The notes beneath the pieces are model-generated. The model searched no databases. It worked only from the letters and a program-made list of their open reading frames with translations, and had not been told where the DNA came from. The position numbers were made by a program, and so were the translations under genes. Shown in pieces: positions 52,300 to 60,444 of a DNA stretch of 64,000 nt. This stretch comes from an uncultured Succiniclasticum sp. (GTDB lineage Bacteria > Bacillota > Negativicutes > Acidaminococcales > Acidaminococcaceae): contig CADCHY010000018.1 in the NCBI GenBank assembly GCA_902801365.1, forward strand, positions 1 to 64,000. The letters are read 5' to 3'. Within the stretch, counting starts at the first letter, position 1; each line of letters begins with the position of its first letter.

Positions 52300-52366
52300 T
52301 TCAATCAGCTCCTTTGCGTATTGCTTTTTCCTGTCCGGTATGATACCATGAAACCAGAAATGTAAC

Positions 52367-52393
52367 AAGTACCTACTTCTAAGTTAGGTACTT
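52367..52393. promoter_or_regulatory. HxlR-type operator palindrome
   Basis: AAGTACCTA (52367-52375) and TAGGTACTT (52385-52393) form a 9-bp inverted repeat around nine central bases, between the divergent reductase remnant and the hxlR-like gene. GTAC-containing dyads are typical HxlR/HypR sites. Confidence 0.7.
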
Positions 52394-52408
52394 ACCGGGA
52401 GGTAAGAA

Positions 52409-52747
52409 ATGGAAGGAAAACGGATTGAAGATGCTGACTTCAACGAAACCGGATACAGCTACACCCTTTCCCTGATTTCAGGTAAGTATAAACCGGTCAT
52501 CCTGTACTGCCTGATGGAGTATGAACCGGTCCGGTTTAACTTTAACGAAATGCAGCGCTATCTGCAAAAAGTGGCGGATAAGACCCTCAGCCAGAACCTG
52601 AAAGAACTGGAAGCCGATGACCTGATCATGCGTAAAGTGTATCCACAGATTCCTCCTAAGGTTGAGTATTCGCTGACCGAGCGGGGGCATTCTCTTGTCA
52701 AAGTGCTGGATAAACTTTGTGATTGGGGAAATGAAAACCGGAAGTGA
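52409..52747 (+). CDS. HxlR-family transcription regulator
   Basis: 112-residue winged-helix protein. The core ISGKYKPVILYCLMEYEPVRFNEMQRYL (shortened here) and LSQNLKELEADDLIMRKVYPQIPPKVEYSLTERG segments match HxlR, several of which sense quinones or other electrophiles by cysteine. Cys39 (ILYC) and Cys105 are present. RBS GGGAGG. It probably binds the dyad at 52367-52393 and regulates the damaged FMN reductase and perhaps itself. Confidence 0.9.
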   Translation: MEGKRIEDADFNETGYSYTLSLISGKYKPVILYCLMEYEPVRFNFNEMQRYLQKVADKTLSQNLKELEADDLIMRKVYPQIPPKVEYSLTERGHSLVKVLDKLCDWGNENRK

Positions 52748-52811
52748 AAGCAATTGTTTTTGCGTTTTGGCAAAGCTGGCCTGATGTGAGATGTAAAAAG
52801 GACGTGAGCGT

Positions 52812-53582
52812 ATGATTATATATTTTTCCGGTACCGGGAATTCATACAGCGTGGCAAATGAACTGGCAGCAGCGCTGAACGACAGGGCGGTGCCGCTGAT
52901 CCGGCTGCAGGAAGAGCCGGATGTATTTGATTTGACAAAAGAAACAAAAATCGGCATTGTGTTTCCCGTGTACTTTGGGGATATTCCCCAACCGGTGGAG
53001 GACTATCTGAAAACTGCGGTTCTAAATCCTTCCACCTATTTTTTTGGCTTAGCGACATGCGGGGGCTCTTTTGGCGTTTCCCTGTATCACCTGTGGGAAA
53101 TTCTGAAAGTGCGCAACTGTAAGTTAAGTTACGGACGGGTCTGCTATATGATTGCCAACAGTACGGCAACCTGGAAAAAGGAAGTGGCGTACGATTACCG
53201 CAAGCTGGACGGCGAGACGAAGGTGGTAAAAGAAACAGTGCAGGCAGTCACAGACAGAAAGGTTGATACATCGCTGATGAAGCCGTCGCTTGTGGGAAAA
53301 ATTATGGCAAGCGATTTCATTAAGAAGTTGGGGATGAAACGTTTTGCCGTTTCCGTAGACCCGGCTCATTGTGTCGGCTGCGGTATTTGCACCCGTATCT
53401 GCCCGGCGCATAATATCACGCTGCAGAATCAAAAAGCGGTAACATGTTCACGTTGCGCGTACTGTATGGCCTGTGTGCATGCATGTCCCCATGGCGGCAT
53501 GCAGGTAAACGGACACAAGATTAAAAAGGAAAACCAGTACCGGCATCCGGAAGTGGAAATGAAAGACATGTTTTTAAGATAA
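52812..53582 (+). CDS. EFR1-type flavodoxin-ferredoxin fusion
   Basis: 256 residues. The flavodoxin domain (about 1-150) opens with IIYFSGTGNSYSVANEL, the FMN phosphate loop. A 2[4Fe-4S] ferredoxin domain is at the end (about 180-235) with CVGCGICTRICP and CSRCAYCMACVHACP. It can move electrons between flavin and Fe-S carriers in the cytosol. It lies 64 bp after the HxlR gene and may share its transcript. A terminator follows. Confidence 0.92.
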   Translation: MIIYFSGTGNSYSVANELAAALNDRAVPLIRLQEEPDVFDLTKETKIGIVFPVYFGDIPQPVEDYLKTAVLNPSTYFFGLATCGGSFGVSLYHLWEILKVRNCKLSYGRVCYMIANSTATWKKEVAYDYRKLDGETKVVKETVQAVTDRKVDTSLMKPSLVGKIMASDFIKKLGMKRFAVSVDPAHCVGCGICTRICPAHNITLQNQKAVTCSRCAYCMACVHACPHGGMQVNGHKIKKENQYRHPEVEMKDMFLR

Positions 53583-53640
53583 AGCGATGCTTTACCATCC
53601 GGTAAGAGTTTTGGACTGAAAAATTCTGTTTTATCCGACG

Positions 53641-53669
53641 GTCGTGGAATATCCACGACTTATTTTTTT
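53641..53669 (+). terminator. Terminator after the EFR1 gene
   Basis: GTCGTGGA (53641-53648) pairs with TCCACGAC (53652-53659), followed by a T run to 53669. Confidence 0.87.
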
Positions 53670-53675
53670 ACAAAA

Positions 53676-53738
53676 AATAAGTTCCAATTTGTGATTTAAT
53701 TACGGCTGTGTTATAATACCCGCGTAATAAGTTCCAAT
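53676..53738 (+). promoter_or_regulatory. MATE promoter with duplicated operator-like box
   Basis: TATAAT at 53712-53717 with a weak -35 TTGTGA at 53689-53694 (17-bp spacer). AATAAGTTCCAAT occurs at 53676-53688 and again at 53726-53738, exactly 50 bp apart, flanking the promoter. Both are followed by T-G-rich and ATTTA sequence. They are probable binding sites of the TetR regulator encoded after the transporter. Confidence 0.65.
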
Positions 53739-53777
53739 ATGGTATTTATTTTAAAAAGGGTTTGTTTGGGAGGATTT

Positions 53778-55145
53778 ATGAGCGTTTATGATAAACTTTT
53801 TAAAACGGCGGATGAGCAGAAGTATTTTCGCATAGCGCTGCCGGCGGCAGTGGAATGTGTGTTTATGAGTTTCCTGGCTTCCGCGGATTTGATTATGGTA
53901 GGTTCGCTGGGCGCGGTATCCATTGCCGCCGTCAGCATTTTTGCGCAGCCCCGCATGGTGCTTCTTTGCTTTGCCCGTTCCATTGCGTCCGCTGTTACGT
54001 TGCTGACTGCGAGGAAAGCAGGGGCAAAAGATGTGGCGGGCGTCTCGGAACTGTTGCGCAAGTCGCTGTTTCTTGCCGGTATTTTTATGGGATTGCTTCA
54101 TATCCTGTTTTATTTCCTGCTGGAAAAAAACTTATTGCTGATGGGCGCCGGAAACGATTATCTTCCCCTGGCGCTGCTGTACAGCCGTATTGCCATCTTT
54201 TCGGTATATGTTACGTCCATGACTTCGGTACTGCAGGCCGTCCAGCTTGGCTTTGGGGAAACGGGCGCGATTATGCGCACAAACGTGACCGGCAATATTG
54301 TCAATGTCATTGTGAACGCCCTGCTGATTTTCGGTGTGGGTCCGTTCCCAAAACTGGGTGTTGTGGGGGCAGCCATCGGTACGGTGACGGGAACGTTGTT
54401 TACGCTGTGCGCTACGGTTTATGTTATGAATTACAACAAGTACTTTTCCCAGGGCGGCAGCTTTATCCCTGACAGAAAATATTTTAAAGAGTTTTTACCG
54501 ATTTTTGGCAGTATGATAAGCGAGCAGGGCTTTGAACGTCTCGGCATGGTGCTTTTCACCCGGATGGCGGCGGGTCTTGGAACGGTTCCTTTTGCGGTGC
54601 ACAGCATCTGTATGAGCGTGGTTGACTATTACTGGGATTTTGCAATGGGGCTGGGCAAGGCGAGCATGGTGCTGGCGGGGCAGAGCTGCGGCGCGAAGAA
54701 TGAACGGGACTGGCATGTATTCCGTAAGATCGGCGTCAGGTGGGGCCTGATTTTTTCCACGGTCAGCTTTGTATTTATTTTCCTGCTGCGTAAGCCGATT
54801 TTCATGGTGTACTCAGACGATCCGGCAGCATTGGCCATGAGCGGGATCATTATGTTCGTGGTTGCCATTGTTGGTTATCCGGAAGCGCAGGGGCTGGTGT
54901 GCGCCGGCATTTTGCGGGGCAGCGGGAAGACGGCTGTCGTTGCGTTATATTCTTTTGTGTCCATCGCCGTGCTGCGTCCGTTGCTGACTGCGTTATTCCT
55001 TTACGTGGCCGGTCTGGGACTGCTTGGTGCCTGGATTGCCTTGTTCCTGGATCAGTCCATTCGCGCGGGCTGCGCTACGTTTTTGGTCCGGCGCCTGCAG
55101 CCGCATATCGGGCGCCACATGGAAGAACTGGGCAAAGCGGCCTGA
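53778..55145 (+). CDS. MATE-family efflux transporter
   Basis: 455 residues with twelve hydrophobic helices in two halves, starting at ATG 53778 (RBS GGGAGGA). LIMVGSLGAVSIAAVSI and the second-half SMVLAGQSCGAKN are typical. Such antiporters export drugs or metabolites using sodium or proton gradients. Followed by a TetR gene 71 bp downstream. Confidence 0.9.
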   Translation: MSVYDKLFKTADEQKYFRIALPAAVECVFMSFLASADLIMVGSLGAVSIAAVSIFAQPRMVLLCFARSIASAVTLLTARKAGAKDVAGVSELLRKSLFLAGIFMGLLHILFYFLLEKNLLLMGAGNDYLPLALLYSRIAIFSVYVTSMTSVLQAVQLGFGETGAIMRTNVTGNIVNVIVNALLIFGVGPFPKLGVVGAAIGTVTGTLFTLCATVYVMNYNKYFSQGGSFIPDRKYFKEFLPIFGSMISEQGFERLGMVLFTRMAAGLGTVPFAVHSICMSVVDYYWDFAMGLGKASMVLAGQSCGAKNERDWHVFRKIGVRWGLIFSTVSFVFIFLLRKPIFMVYSDDPAALAMSGIIMFVVAIVGYPEAQGLVCAGILRGSGKTAVVALYSFVSIAVLRPLLTALFLYVAGLGLLGAWIALFLDQSIRAGCATFLVRRLQPHIGRHMEELGKAA

Positions 55146-55216
55146 GTATGGTATATTTTAATCAGAGCAACCGAAATTTGATATAAAAATGCAAATGCAG
55201 ACAGGATGTGGCAGCG

Positions 55217-55855
55217 ATGGATTTTATCAGGGCGAGAAGCGGGGAGCAGAAAAGAATAAGGATAGAACAGATTACAAACGTGGCAGCGGAGCTGTATGTG
55301 GAAATCGGATACGACAAAGTGACATTTTCGGAGATTGGGCGGAAGCTGAATTTTACGCGCCGTAACCTGTATAATTATTTTCGTTGCAAGGAAGATATCT
55401 TTCTGACACTTTTGCTGCAGGATATTGAGAATATGGTGGAAGATGCCGAAAAAACGTTTACAGAACCAGTCGAAGATCAGGAGAAGTTCTGTCTTGCCTG
55501 GGCCGGGATGCTGCTTCGCCATCAGCGGATGCTGGCTTTGTTCGGCATTGTGAATACAGTCATTTTGAAAGACGCTACTTCCGATGTGCATCGCAGTTTC
55601 CGTATCGAGATGAACCGTTCGTTTAACAGGCTGAAGGCGCTGGTGCAGCATATCTTTCCCCATTTTTCTGAGGAACAGGCCTATCAGTTTGTTGAGTACG
55701 AAAACAGCTATGCGATGACGTTGTATCCGGCCAGTCTGGAATATAAAGAGTTCCATCATATTGAAATATTCCCTGATGTCGGCTTTGGCACAAAGGGCTT
55801 TGTACCCCAGTTTGTTAAGTTTTTGCGGACGCTTCTGAAAGGGTTGCGGGAGTAA
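55217..55855 (+). CDS. TetR-family regulator
   Basis: 212 residues. The N-terminal helix-turn-helix includes YDKVTFSEIGRKLNFTRRNLYNYF (cited by motif: TFSEIGRKL, NLYNYFRCKEDIF). The rest is an all-helical ligand domain. ATG 55217 is preferred, but GTG 55208 is possible. It probably represses the MATE gene through the duplicated box at 53676/53726. Confidence 0.88.
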   Translation: MDFIRARSGEQKRIRIEQITNVAAELYVEIGYDKVTFSEIGRKLNFTRRNLYNYFRCKEDIFLTLLLQDIENMVEDAEKTFTEPVEDQEKFCLAWAGMLLRHQRMLALFGIVNTVILKDATSDVHRSFRIEMNRSFNRLKALVQHIFPHFSEEQAYQFVEYENSYAMTLYPASLEYKEFHHIEIFPDVGFGTKGFVPQFVKFLRTLLKGLRE

Positions 55856-55893
55856 AATCATATTTAAACAAGCTTGCAAAAGCATTTTATCTG

Positions 55894-55929
55894 ACAGCCG
55901 TAGTTTTTCTGCGGCTGTTTTGTTATAAT
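55894..55929 (+). promoter_or_regulatory. Hairpin-promoter composite element (copy 2)
   Basis: ACAGCCGTAG (55894-55903), T5 loop, CTGCGGCTGT (55909-55918), TTTGT, then TATAAT at 55924-55929. It ends the TetR transcript and supplies the -10 for the SnoaL-like gene. Compared with copy 1, stem pairs change together (T-A to C-G). Confidence 0.65.
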
Positions 55930-56000
55930 TAAGAATAACGATGTTTACACATACAAACCGGGTCTTATTTGACTCGACGGATGAGAGATCAGGAGGACAC

Positions 56001-56423
56001 ATGAACAGGGCAGAAAGCAATACGGCAATCATGAAACAGTTTGAGATTATGATCAACACGGCGGATGAAGCGTTAGCCCGGAAACTGATATCCGAAAAGG
56101 CTTCTTTTTTTACACCGGCAAGCCCGGTTCCGTTGTATGGCGGCAAAGGCTATTTGTCTGTTGTGCATTGGATGCGCCAGGGTTTTTCTGATGTGCAGTG
56201 GAAATTAGAGGAAATGGTAGCCGCCGAGGATAAAGTTGCGGTTCGCTGGACAATGACGGGAACACATGACGGTGACTTTTTAGGCATAAAAGCTACCGGA
56301 AAGAAGATTTCTGTCTGTGTCATGAACTTTTATTATTTTGATGGAGACGGGAAAATTTGTAACGATATTGCGGCGGAAGGTATGATCGGAATCCTGCGCG
56401 GCATAGGGGCAATGGACAAATAA
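56001..56423 (+). CDS. SnoaL-like / ester cyclase family protein
   Basis: 140-residue alpha+beta barrel (NTF2-like) protein. The HDGDFLGIKATGKKI segment and the VRWTMTG beta-strand are typical of the SnoaL ester-cyclase group. RBS AGGAGG at 55991. Substrate unknown; these folds often act as small hydrolases or cyclases. Confidence 0.8.
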   Translation: MNRAESNTAIMKQFEIMINTADEALARKLISEKASFFTPASPVPLYGGKGYLSVVHWMRQGFSDVQWKLEEMVAAEDKVAVRWTMTGTHDGDFLGIKATGKKISVCVMNFYYFDGDGKICNDIAAEGMIGILRGIGAMDK

Positions 56424-56445
56424 ACCGGTGTTTTGAGGTATAACC

Positions 56446-56844
56446 ATGTTTGGTATTTTGGAATGGGAATGCATTGTTCAAGGGAAAGAACTTGAAAACG
56501 TAAAACAAGACCGCAAACACAGTAAGCGGATTGAACGTTATGAAGTTTCAGAAAACGCTATTTATTTTGAAGGGAAGTATCTTCCGGTTTCACTGATTAA
56601 GAGCATGCGAAGCCAGCCTTCCGCGTATCGTCCGCATGGATGTTGCGGTATAGGCATTCCAGTTTTCAAAATCAGAGTGGAGTACGGCGCGGAGAAACCT
56701 TTGGTTCTGGTTATCGAGCAGGAAGAGAAGGTGGAAGAACTGCTTAACATGGTTATCAAAGCAAATCCGGACATTACCCTGGAATACTATTTGAGTCCTC
56801 ATACCGGGTTGAAACCGGAAAAGATTTCACCGCCGTTGTACTGA
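56446..56844 (+). CDS. Hypothetical protein, 132 aa
   Basis: Starts 23 bp after the SnoaL-like stop. The FEGKYLPVSLIKSMRSQPSAY and PVFKIRVEYGAEKPLVLVIEQE parts alternate like PH-domain beta strands, followed by a helix (EEKVEELLNMVIKANPD). A CCGIG turn lies in the centre. It may be a PH-like small domain protein; no function is known. RBS GAGGT. Confidence 0.6.
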   Translation: MFGILEWECIVQGKELENVKQDRKHSKRIERYEVSENAIYFEGKYLPVSLIKSMRSQPSAYRPHGCCGIGIPVFKIRVEYGAEKPLVLVIEQEEKVEELLNMVIKANPDITLEYYLSPHTGLKPEKISPPLY

Positions 56845-56878
56845 GTAGAAAATAATTATTAGATTTTTGATGCTAAAG

Positions 56879-56929
56879 AATCCTTGTCTGCCGCTGAAGT
56901 CCATCAGCGCAGGCAGGGATTGCTTTTTT
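56879..56929 (+). terminator. Terminator after the hypothetical gene
   Basis: AATCCTTGTCTGC and CGCTGA pair with TCAGCG and CAGGCAGGGATT, followed by a T run. It also separates the convergent SDR gene. Confidence 0.75.
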
Positions 56930-56998
56930 CTAACGCAAACTTTATCTCAATGCATACTCTTACATATTCGTCTCATACGGAATTACGTTGCTGCATGA

Positions 56999-57769
56999 TT
57001 ACAGGAACGCGCCGTTGCAGACCTGGATGACCTGTCCTTTTACATGTTTGCCCATATCGGAAGCGAGGAAGAGGCAGGCGTTTGCCTGATCCATGGGATC
57101 GCATTCCGGGCCGGGGAAATACACGAAGTGTTTGCTGAACTCCAGCATCTTTGCGCCGCCCGGTTGTTCTCCGGCTTTGTTTGCCAGATGGGCCGGTGTT
57201 ACGGTAGCGCCCGGAGCCACGGCGTTGATGCGGATATTGGTATTGATCAGACGCATGGCTACGTTTTTGGTCAGTGTGTTGATGGCGCCTTTAGAGGAGG
57301 TGTAGGACGCCCCGCAGAAAGGACGGTCGCCGTTGACGGAAGAAATGTTGATGATACAGCCTTCGTTTTTGGGCAGGAAGACTTTCAATGCTTCCCGGAT
57401 AAAGCGGAACGGTCCGAACACATTGGTCTGATATACGTGCTCCAGCCATTCGTCATCCGTTTCGTCGATCATTTTCTGTTCGCCGATGGCCGCATTGTTG
57501 ATGACAATATCAAGATCGCCGTAAACAGTCAGAGCAGTCAGGATTACATTTTTAACGTCTTCCAGATTTTTATTGTCCGCCACCACGCCGGTAACTTCCA
57601 GTCCCTGTTCTTTCAACCGGTTGACCGTCGCCTCTAATTTCTCTTTGCCCCGCGCGGTCATAACAACTTTTGCGCCTTCTTTTGCAAAAAGTTCGGCCAT
57701 GGTTTCGCCCATTCCATAGCTTGCGCCGGATACGATGGCAACTTTTCCTTCTAACATTTTCTCTTTCAT
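56999..57769 (-). CDS. Short-chain dehydrogenase/reductase
   Basis: 256-residue NAD(P)-dependent oxidoreductase. The cofactor motif is SGASYGMGETMA (TGxxxGxG variant), NNAAIGE follows, and the catalytic set is Ser in ISSVNGD and Tyr-Lys in YTSSKGA. The start at 57769 has AGGAGA upstream. It is divergent from a LysR gene, and its promoter shares an 18-bp box with the secreted hydrolase at 59059. Substrate unknown. Confidence 0.88.
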   Translation of the reverse strand: MKEKMLEGKVAIVSGASYGMGETMAELFAKEGAKVVMTARGKEKLEATVNRLKEQGLEVTGVVADNKNLEDVKNVILTALTVYGDLDIVINNAAIGEQKMIDETDDEWLEHVYQTNVFGPFRFIREALKVFLPKNEGCIINISSVNGDRPFCGASYTSSKGAINTLTKNVAMRLINTNIRINAVAPGATVTPAHLANKAGEQPGGAKMLEFSKHFVYFPGPECDPMDQANACLFLASDMGKHVKGQVIQVCNGAFL

Positions 57770-57825
57770 ACTATCTTGTCTCCTGTCGTTATATTTTTGG
57801 AATTTGAATGCTGTTCCTGCTTTGT

Positions 57826-57861
57826 ATTATAAAAAACCGGCTTCAGAAATGTCTAATACTT
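57826..57861 (-). promoter_or_regulatory. SDR promoter with LysR box
   Basis: On the minus strand, AAGTATTAGACATTTCTG occupies plus-strand 57861-57844 and includes the -35 TAGACA (57850-57855). The -10 TATAAT is at 57826-57831 with an 18-bp spacer. The same 18 bases, in the same orientation relative to the gene, occur before the hydrolase (58949-58966). Confidence 0.8.
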
Positions 57862-58031
57862 ATTATTTATTTCCAGATATGCTTTTCGTCTATTTTGTGT
57901 TATACTGGTAAAAATCTGTCGGGACTCTACAAATTGAAATGGGGAGATGCCAATTATAATTCGTGTAGTTACTAAATAACATTCGGAGAGTTGCTGAATA
58001 TAATTCGGGAAATACCAAAGGAGGTTTTGTT

Positions 58032-58937
58032 ATGGAAATCCGGGTGCTGCGTTATTTTCTGGAAACCGCGCGGGAAGGGAACATCACCCGCGCTGCCGAA
58101 CGGCTGCACGTTACCCAGCCCACCATGTCCAGGCAGTTAAAGGATCTGGAAGAGGAACTGGGAAAAAAGCTGTTTGTCCGTACCAATTATGCCTTGCGGT
58201 TAACGGAAGCAGGCTTGCTGCTGCGCAAGCGGGCGGAGGACATTCTGGATCTGGTGGACAAGACGGAAACGGAATTTAAGATGCTGGACGATACCATGGG
58301 CGGCGAGATTTTTATCGGCTGCCCCGAATCCGATTCCCTGAAGTATTTTGCCAGAGCGCTGAAACGGGTGCAGGAGCTGCATCCCGGCATCCGCTGCAAC
58401 ATCACCAGCGGAAACAGTGAAGACATCACGGAAAAACTGGATAAAGGTATTTTGGATTTTGCGCTGGTCATGGAATATGTGAATCCCCTGAAATACAACC
58501 ATCTGGAGATCCCGGCACAGGATACCTGGGGGGTCTTCATGCGGAAGGATTCGCCCCTGGCAAAGAAAAAATCGTTACGCCTTGCGGATTTGTGCGACCT
58601 GCCTTTAATCTGCTCAAGGCAAAACGTGGATCAGAATTTTCCTGCCTGGTTCGGGGAAAAACTGGACCGCCTGAACATTGTAGCTACCTACAATCTGTTT
58701 TTTAATGCTTCCATTTTTGTAAAGGAAGGGTTAGGGTATGCCATTGCCTATGATAAACTGGCGCATACCGGAAAAGGCAGCGATATGACATTTGTGCCGC
58801 TGACGGACGTACCTGCTTCTGAAATGAAGATCATCTGGAAAAAGTACCAGGTGTTTACCCCCGTGGCATCGCTGCTTCTGGCTGAACTGCAAAAAGAATA
58901 TGGGGGGAAAACAGATATAGACGAAGAGCATAACTGA
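58032..58937 (+). CDS. LysR-family regulator (paralogue 2)
   Basis: 301 residues and very similar to the LysR at 28693 (both open MEIR-LRYFLETAREGN). The DNA-binding domain is at 1-60 and the effector domain follows. GGAGG lies before the ATG at 58032. The 262-bp upstream gap holds the divergent SDR promoter and an AATTATAATTCG repeat near 57952 and 57998. It lies between two genes with the identical 18-bp box, SDR and hydrolase, and is the probable regulator of both. Confidence 0.9.
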   Translation: MEIRVLRYFLETAREGNITRAAERLHVTQPTMSRQLKDLEEELGKKLFVRTNYALRLTEAGLLLRKRAEDILDLVDKTETEFKMLDDTMGGEIFIGCPESDSLKYFARALKRVQELHPGIRCNITSGNSEDITEKLDKGILDFALVMEYVNPLKYNHLEIPAQDTWGVFMRKDSPLAKKKSLRLADLCDLPLICSRQNVDQNFPAWFGEKLDRLNIVATYNLFFNASIFVKEGLGYAIAYDKLAHTGKGSDMTFVPLTDVPASEMKIIWKKYQVFTPVASLLLAELQKEYGGKTDIDEEHN

Positions 58938-58948
58938 AAATGATTATT

Positions 58949-58983
58949 AAGTATTAGACATTTCTGCGTGACTCCTTTACAAT
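58949..58983 (+). promoter_or_regulatory. Hydrolase promoter with LysR box
   Basis: AAGTATTAGACATTTCTG at 58949-58966 contains the -35 TAGACA (58955-58960); the -10 TACAAT is at 58978-58983 with a 17-bp spacer. It is identical over 18 bp to the box in the SDR promoter. Confidence 0.8.
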
Positions 58984-59058
58984 GAACATGCAAGAAGCAA
59001 ACAGCTTCCGATGATTCCGCTAAAACTCATTCAGGTTTATGAAAAAGGAGAAACGCAA

Positions 59059-60237
59059 ATGAAAAAAACTTCCCGTACCCGCAAACTGATGAAATCCGTT
59101 GTCCTGAGCCTGGCGCTGGCCGCTGTAAGTTTTGCAGGCGCAGCTTTTGCCGCTCCGGCCGATGCAAACGCTGCGGCCGTCATGGCAAGCCAGATGAAAA
59201 ACTCTTCCATTACAGAACTGACCAACGACACCCGTGTGTTCAAAGTGGATAGAAAAATCCAGACAAAGATGGTCCGTTTCCTAAACCGGTACGGCATCGA
59301 AGTTGCCGGCCACCTGTACCTGCCGGAACATTTTGACGCAAACAAAAAATACAGCGCCATCGTGTTCAGCGGTCCCTTTGGCGCAGTGAAAGAACAGTCT
59401 TCCGGTCTGTATGCCCAGGAAATGGCAAAAAGGGGATTTGTAACCGTCGCCTTTGACTGCTCCTTTACCGGAGAGAGCGGCGGTAATGTACACGACGTGG
59501 CTTCCCCCGATATTTTTACGGAAGACTTCCATGCAGCGGTTGACTTCGTGGGTCTGCTTCCTTTCGTTGACAAAGAACGTGTCGGCGCCATGGGCATCTG
59601 CGGGTTAGGCGGTATGGCTGTTACCGCGGCGATCAACGACGTACGCATTAAAGCGGTGGCAACGTCTGCCCTGTACAATATGAACGACAGCATCCGGAAC
59701 CACTATAAGGGAGATTACTATACTCCTGCCCAGCGGGAAACCGTTAAAGGATATCTGGCCGAGATGCGCTGGCAGGAAGCGGAACTGGGCAAAACGCTGC
59801 CCGGTTACCATGAAGTTGCCGTCGGGGCAGACGGAAAAGCCGTTCACGCAACCGGTGAAGGCGTAACGCTGCTTCCCAACAAACTGCCGGAAGGGGCAGA
59901 CCCTGTGACCACCGATTTCTTCAACTACTATAAAGGCCGTGCGTTCCATCCCCGTGCCATCAACTCCAACGGAATCTGGTCTTCTACCACGCCGTACGGA
60001 TTCTTTGACTTCGACCTGATGGCCCATGTGGAAGAACTGAGTCCCCGTCCGCTGCTGCTGATCACGGGTGACAAGGCCCATTCCCGTTACCATTCCGAAA
60101 ACGTTTACGAACGCGCGCAGGAGCCGAAGGAACTGATTGTAATGCCGGGCGCGACCCATTGCGACCTGTACGATATCTATGAAAAGATTCCTTTCGAAAG
60201 ACTGGACGGGTTCTTTACCAAACACCTGGGAAAATAA
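59059..60237 (+). CDS. Secreted alpha/beta hydrolase with cysteine nucleophile elbow (paralogue 2)
   Basis: 392 residues from ATG 59059 (AAAAGGAG upstream). Signal peptide to about residue 31 (SFAGAAFAAP). It shares with the protein at 27400 the segments GPFGAVKEQSSGLYAQEM, SFTGESGGNV and the elbow GICGLGG, with cysteine as apparent nucleophile. The acid/His end is PGATHCDLYD. Controlled, by inference, by the adjacent LysR. Role unknown; periplasmic. Confidence 0.82.
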   Translation: MKKTSRTRKLMKSVVLSLALAAVSFAGAAFAAPADANAAAVMASQMKNSSITELTNDTRVFKVDRKIQTKMVRFLNRYGIEVAGHLYLPEHFDANKKYSAIVFSGPFGAVKEQSSGLYAQEMAKRGFVTVAFDCSFTGESGGNVHDVASPDIFTEDFHAAVDFVGLLPFVDKERVGAMGICGLGGMAVTAAINDVRIKAVATSALYNMNDSIRNHYKGDYYTPAQRETVKGYLAEMRWQEAELGKTLPGYHEVAVGADGKAVHATGEGVTLLPNKLPEGADPVTTDFFNYYKGRAFHPRAINSNGIWSSTTPYGFFDFDLMAHVEELSPRPLLLITGDKAHSRYHSENVYERAQEPKELIVMPGATHCDLYDIYEKIPFERLDGFFTKHLGK

Positions 60238-60290
60238 CATAAAATAAAATCAGGGAGGCTGCGTTATTCGTACAACCTGAAACTGATTAG

Positions 60291-60325
60291 ACAGCTGTGG
60301 ATTTGTTTTCCACGGCTGTTTTTTT
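60291..60325 (+). terminator. Terminator after the hydrolase
   Basis: ACAGCTGTGG (60291-60300) pairs with CCACGGCTGT (60310-60319), followed by seven T. It belongs to the same hairpin family as the composite elements at 41128, 55894 and 62519, but no -10 abuts it. Confidence 0.88.
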
Positions 60326-60349
60326 GCAGGAAAGGTCCTGGCAAAGTCG

Positions 60350-60401
60350 TTGACAGTTGTAAAAAAATTTGTTAAAATTTAAAGGTTAGCAAAAGCTAAC
60401 C
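60350..60401 (+). promoter_or_regulatory. Promoter with GGTTAGC operator-like palindrome
   Basis: TTGACA at 60350-60355, 17-bp spacer, TAAAAT at 60373-60378. GGTTAGC (60384-60390), AAAA, GCTAACC (60395-60401) forms a perfect 7-bp dyad over the expected start site. Confidence 0.72.
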
Positions 60402-60444
60402 GGAGTTTGAACTATACGTACACTTAACATTTTCAGGAGGTCCT

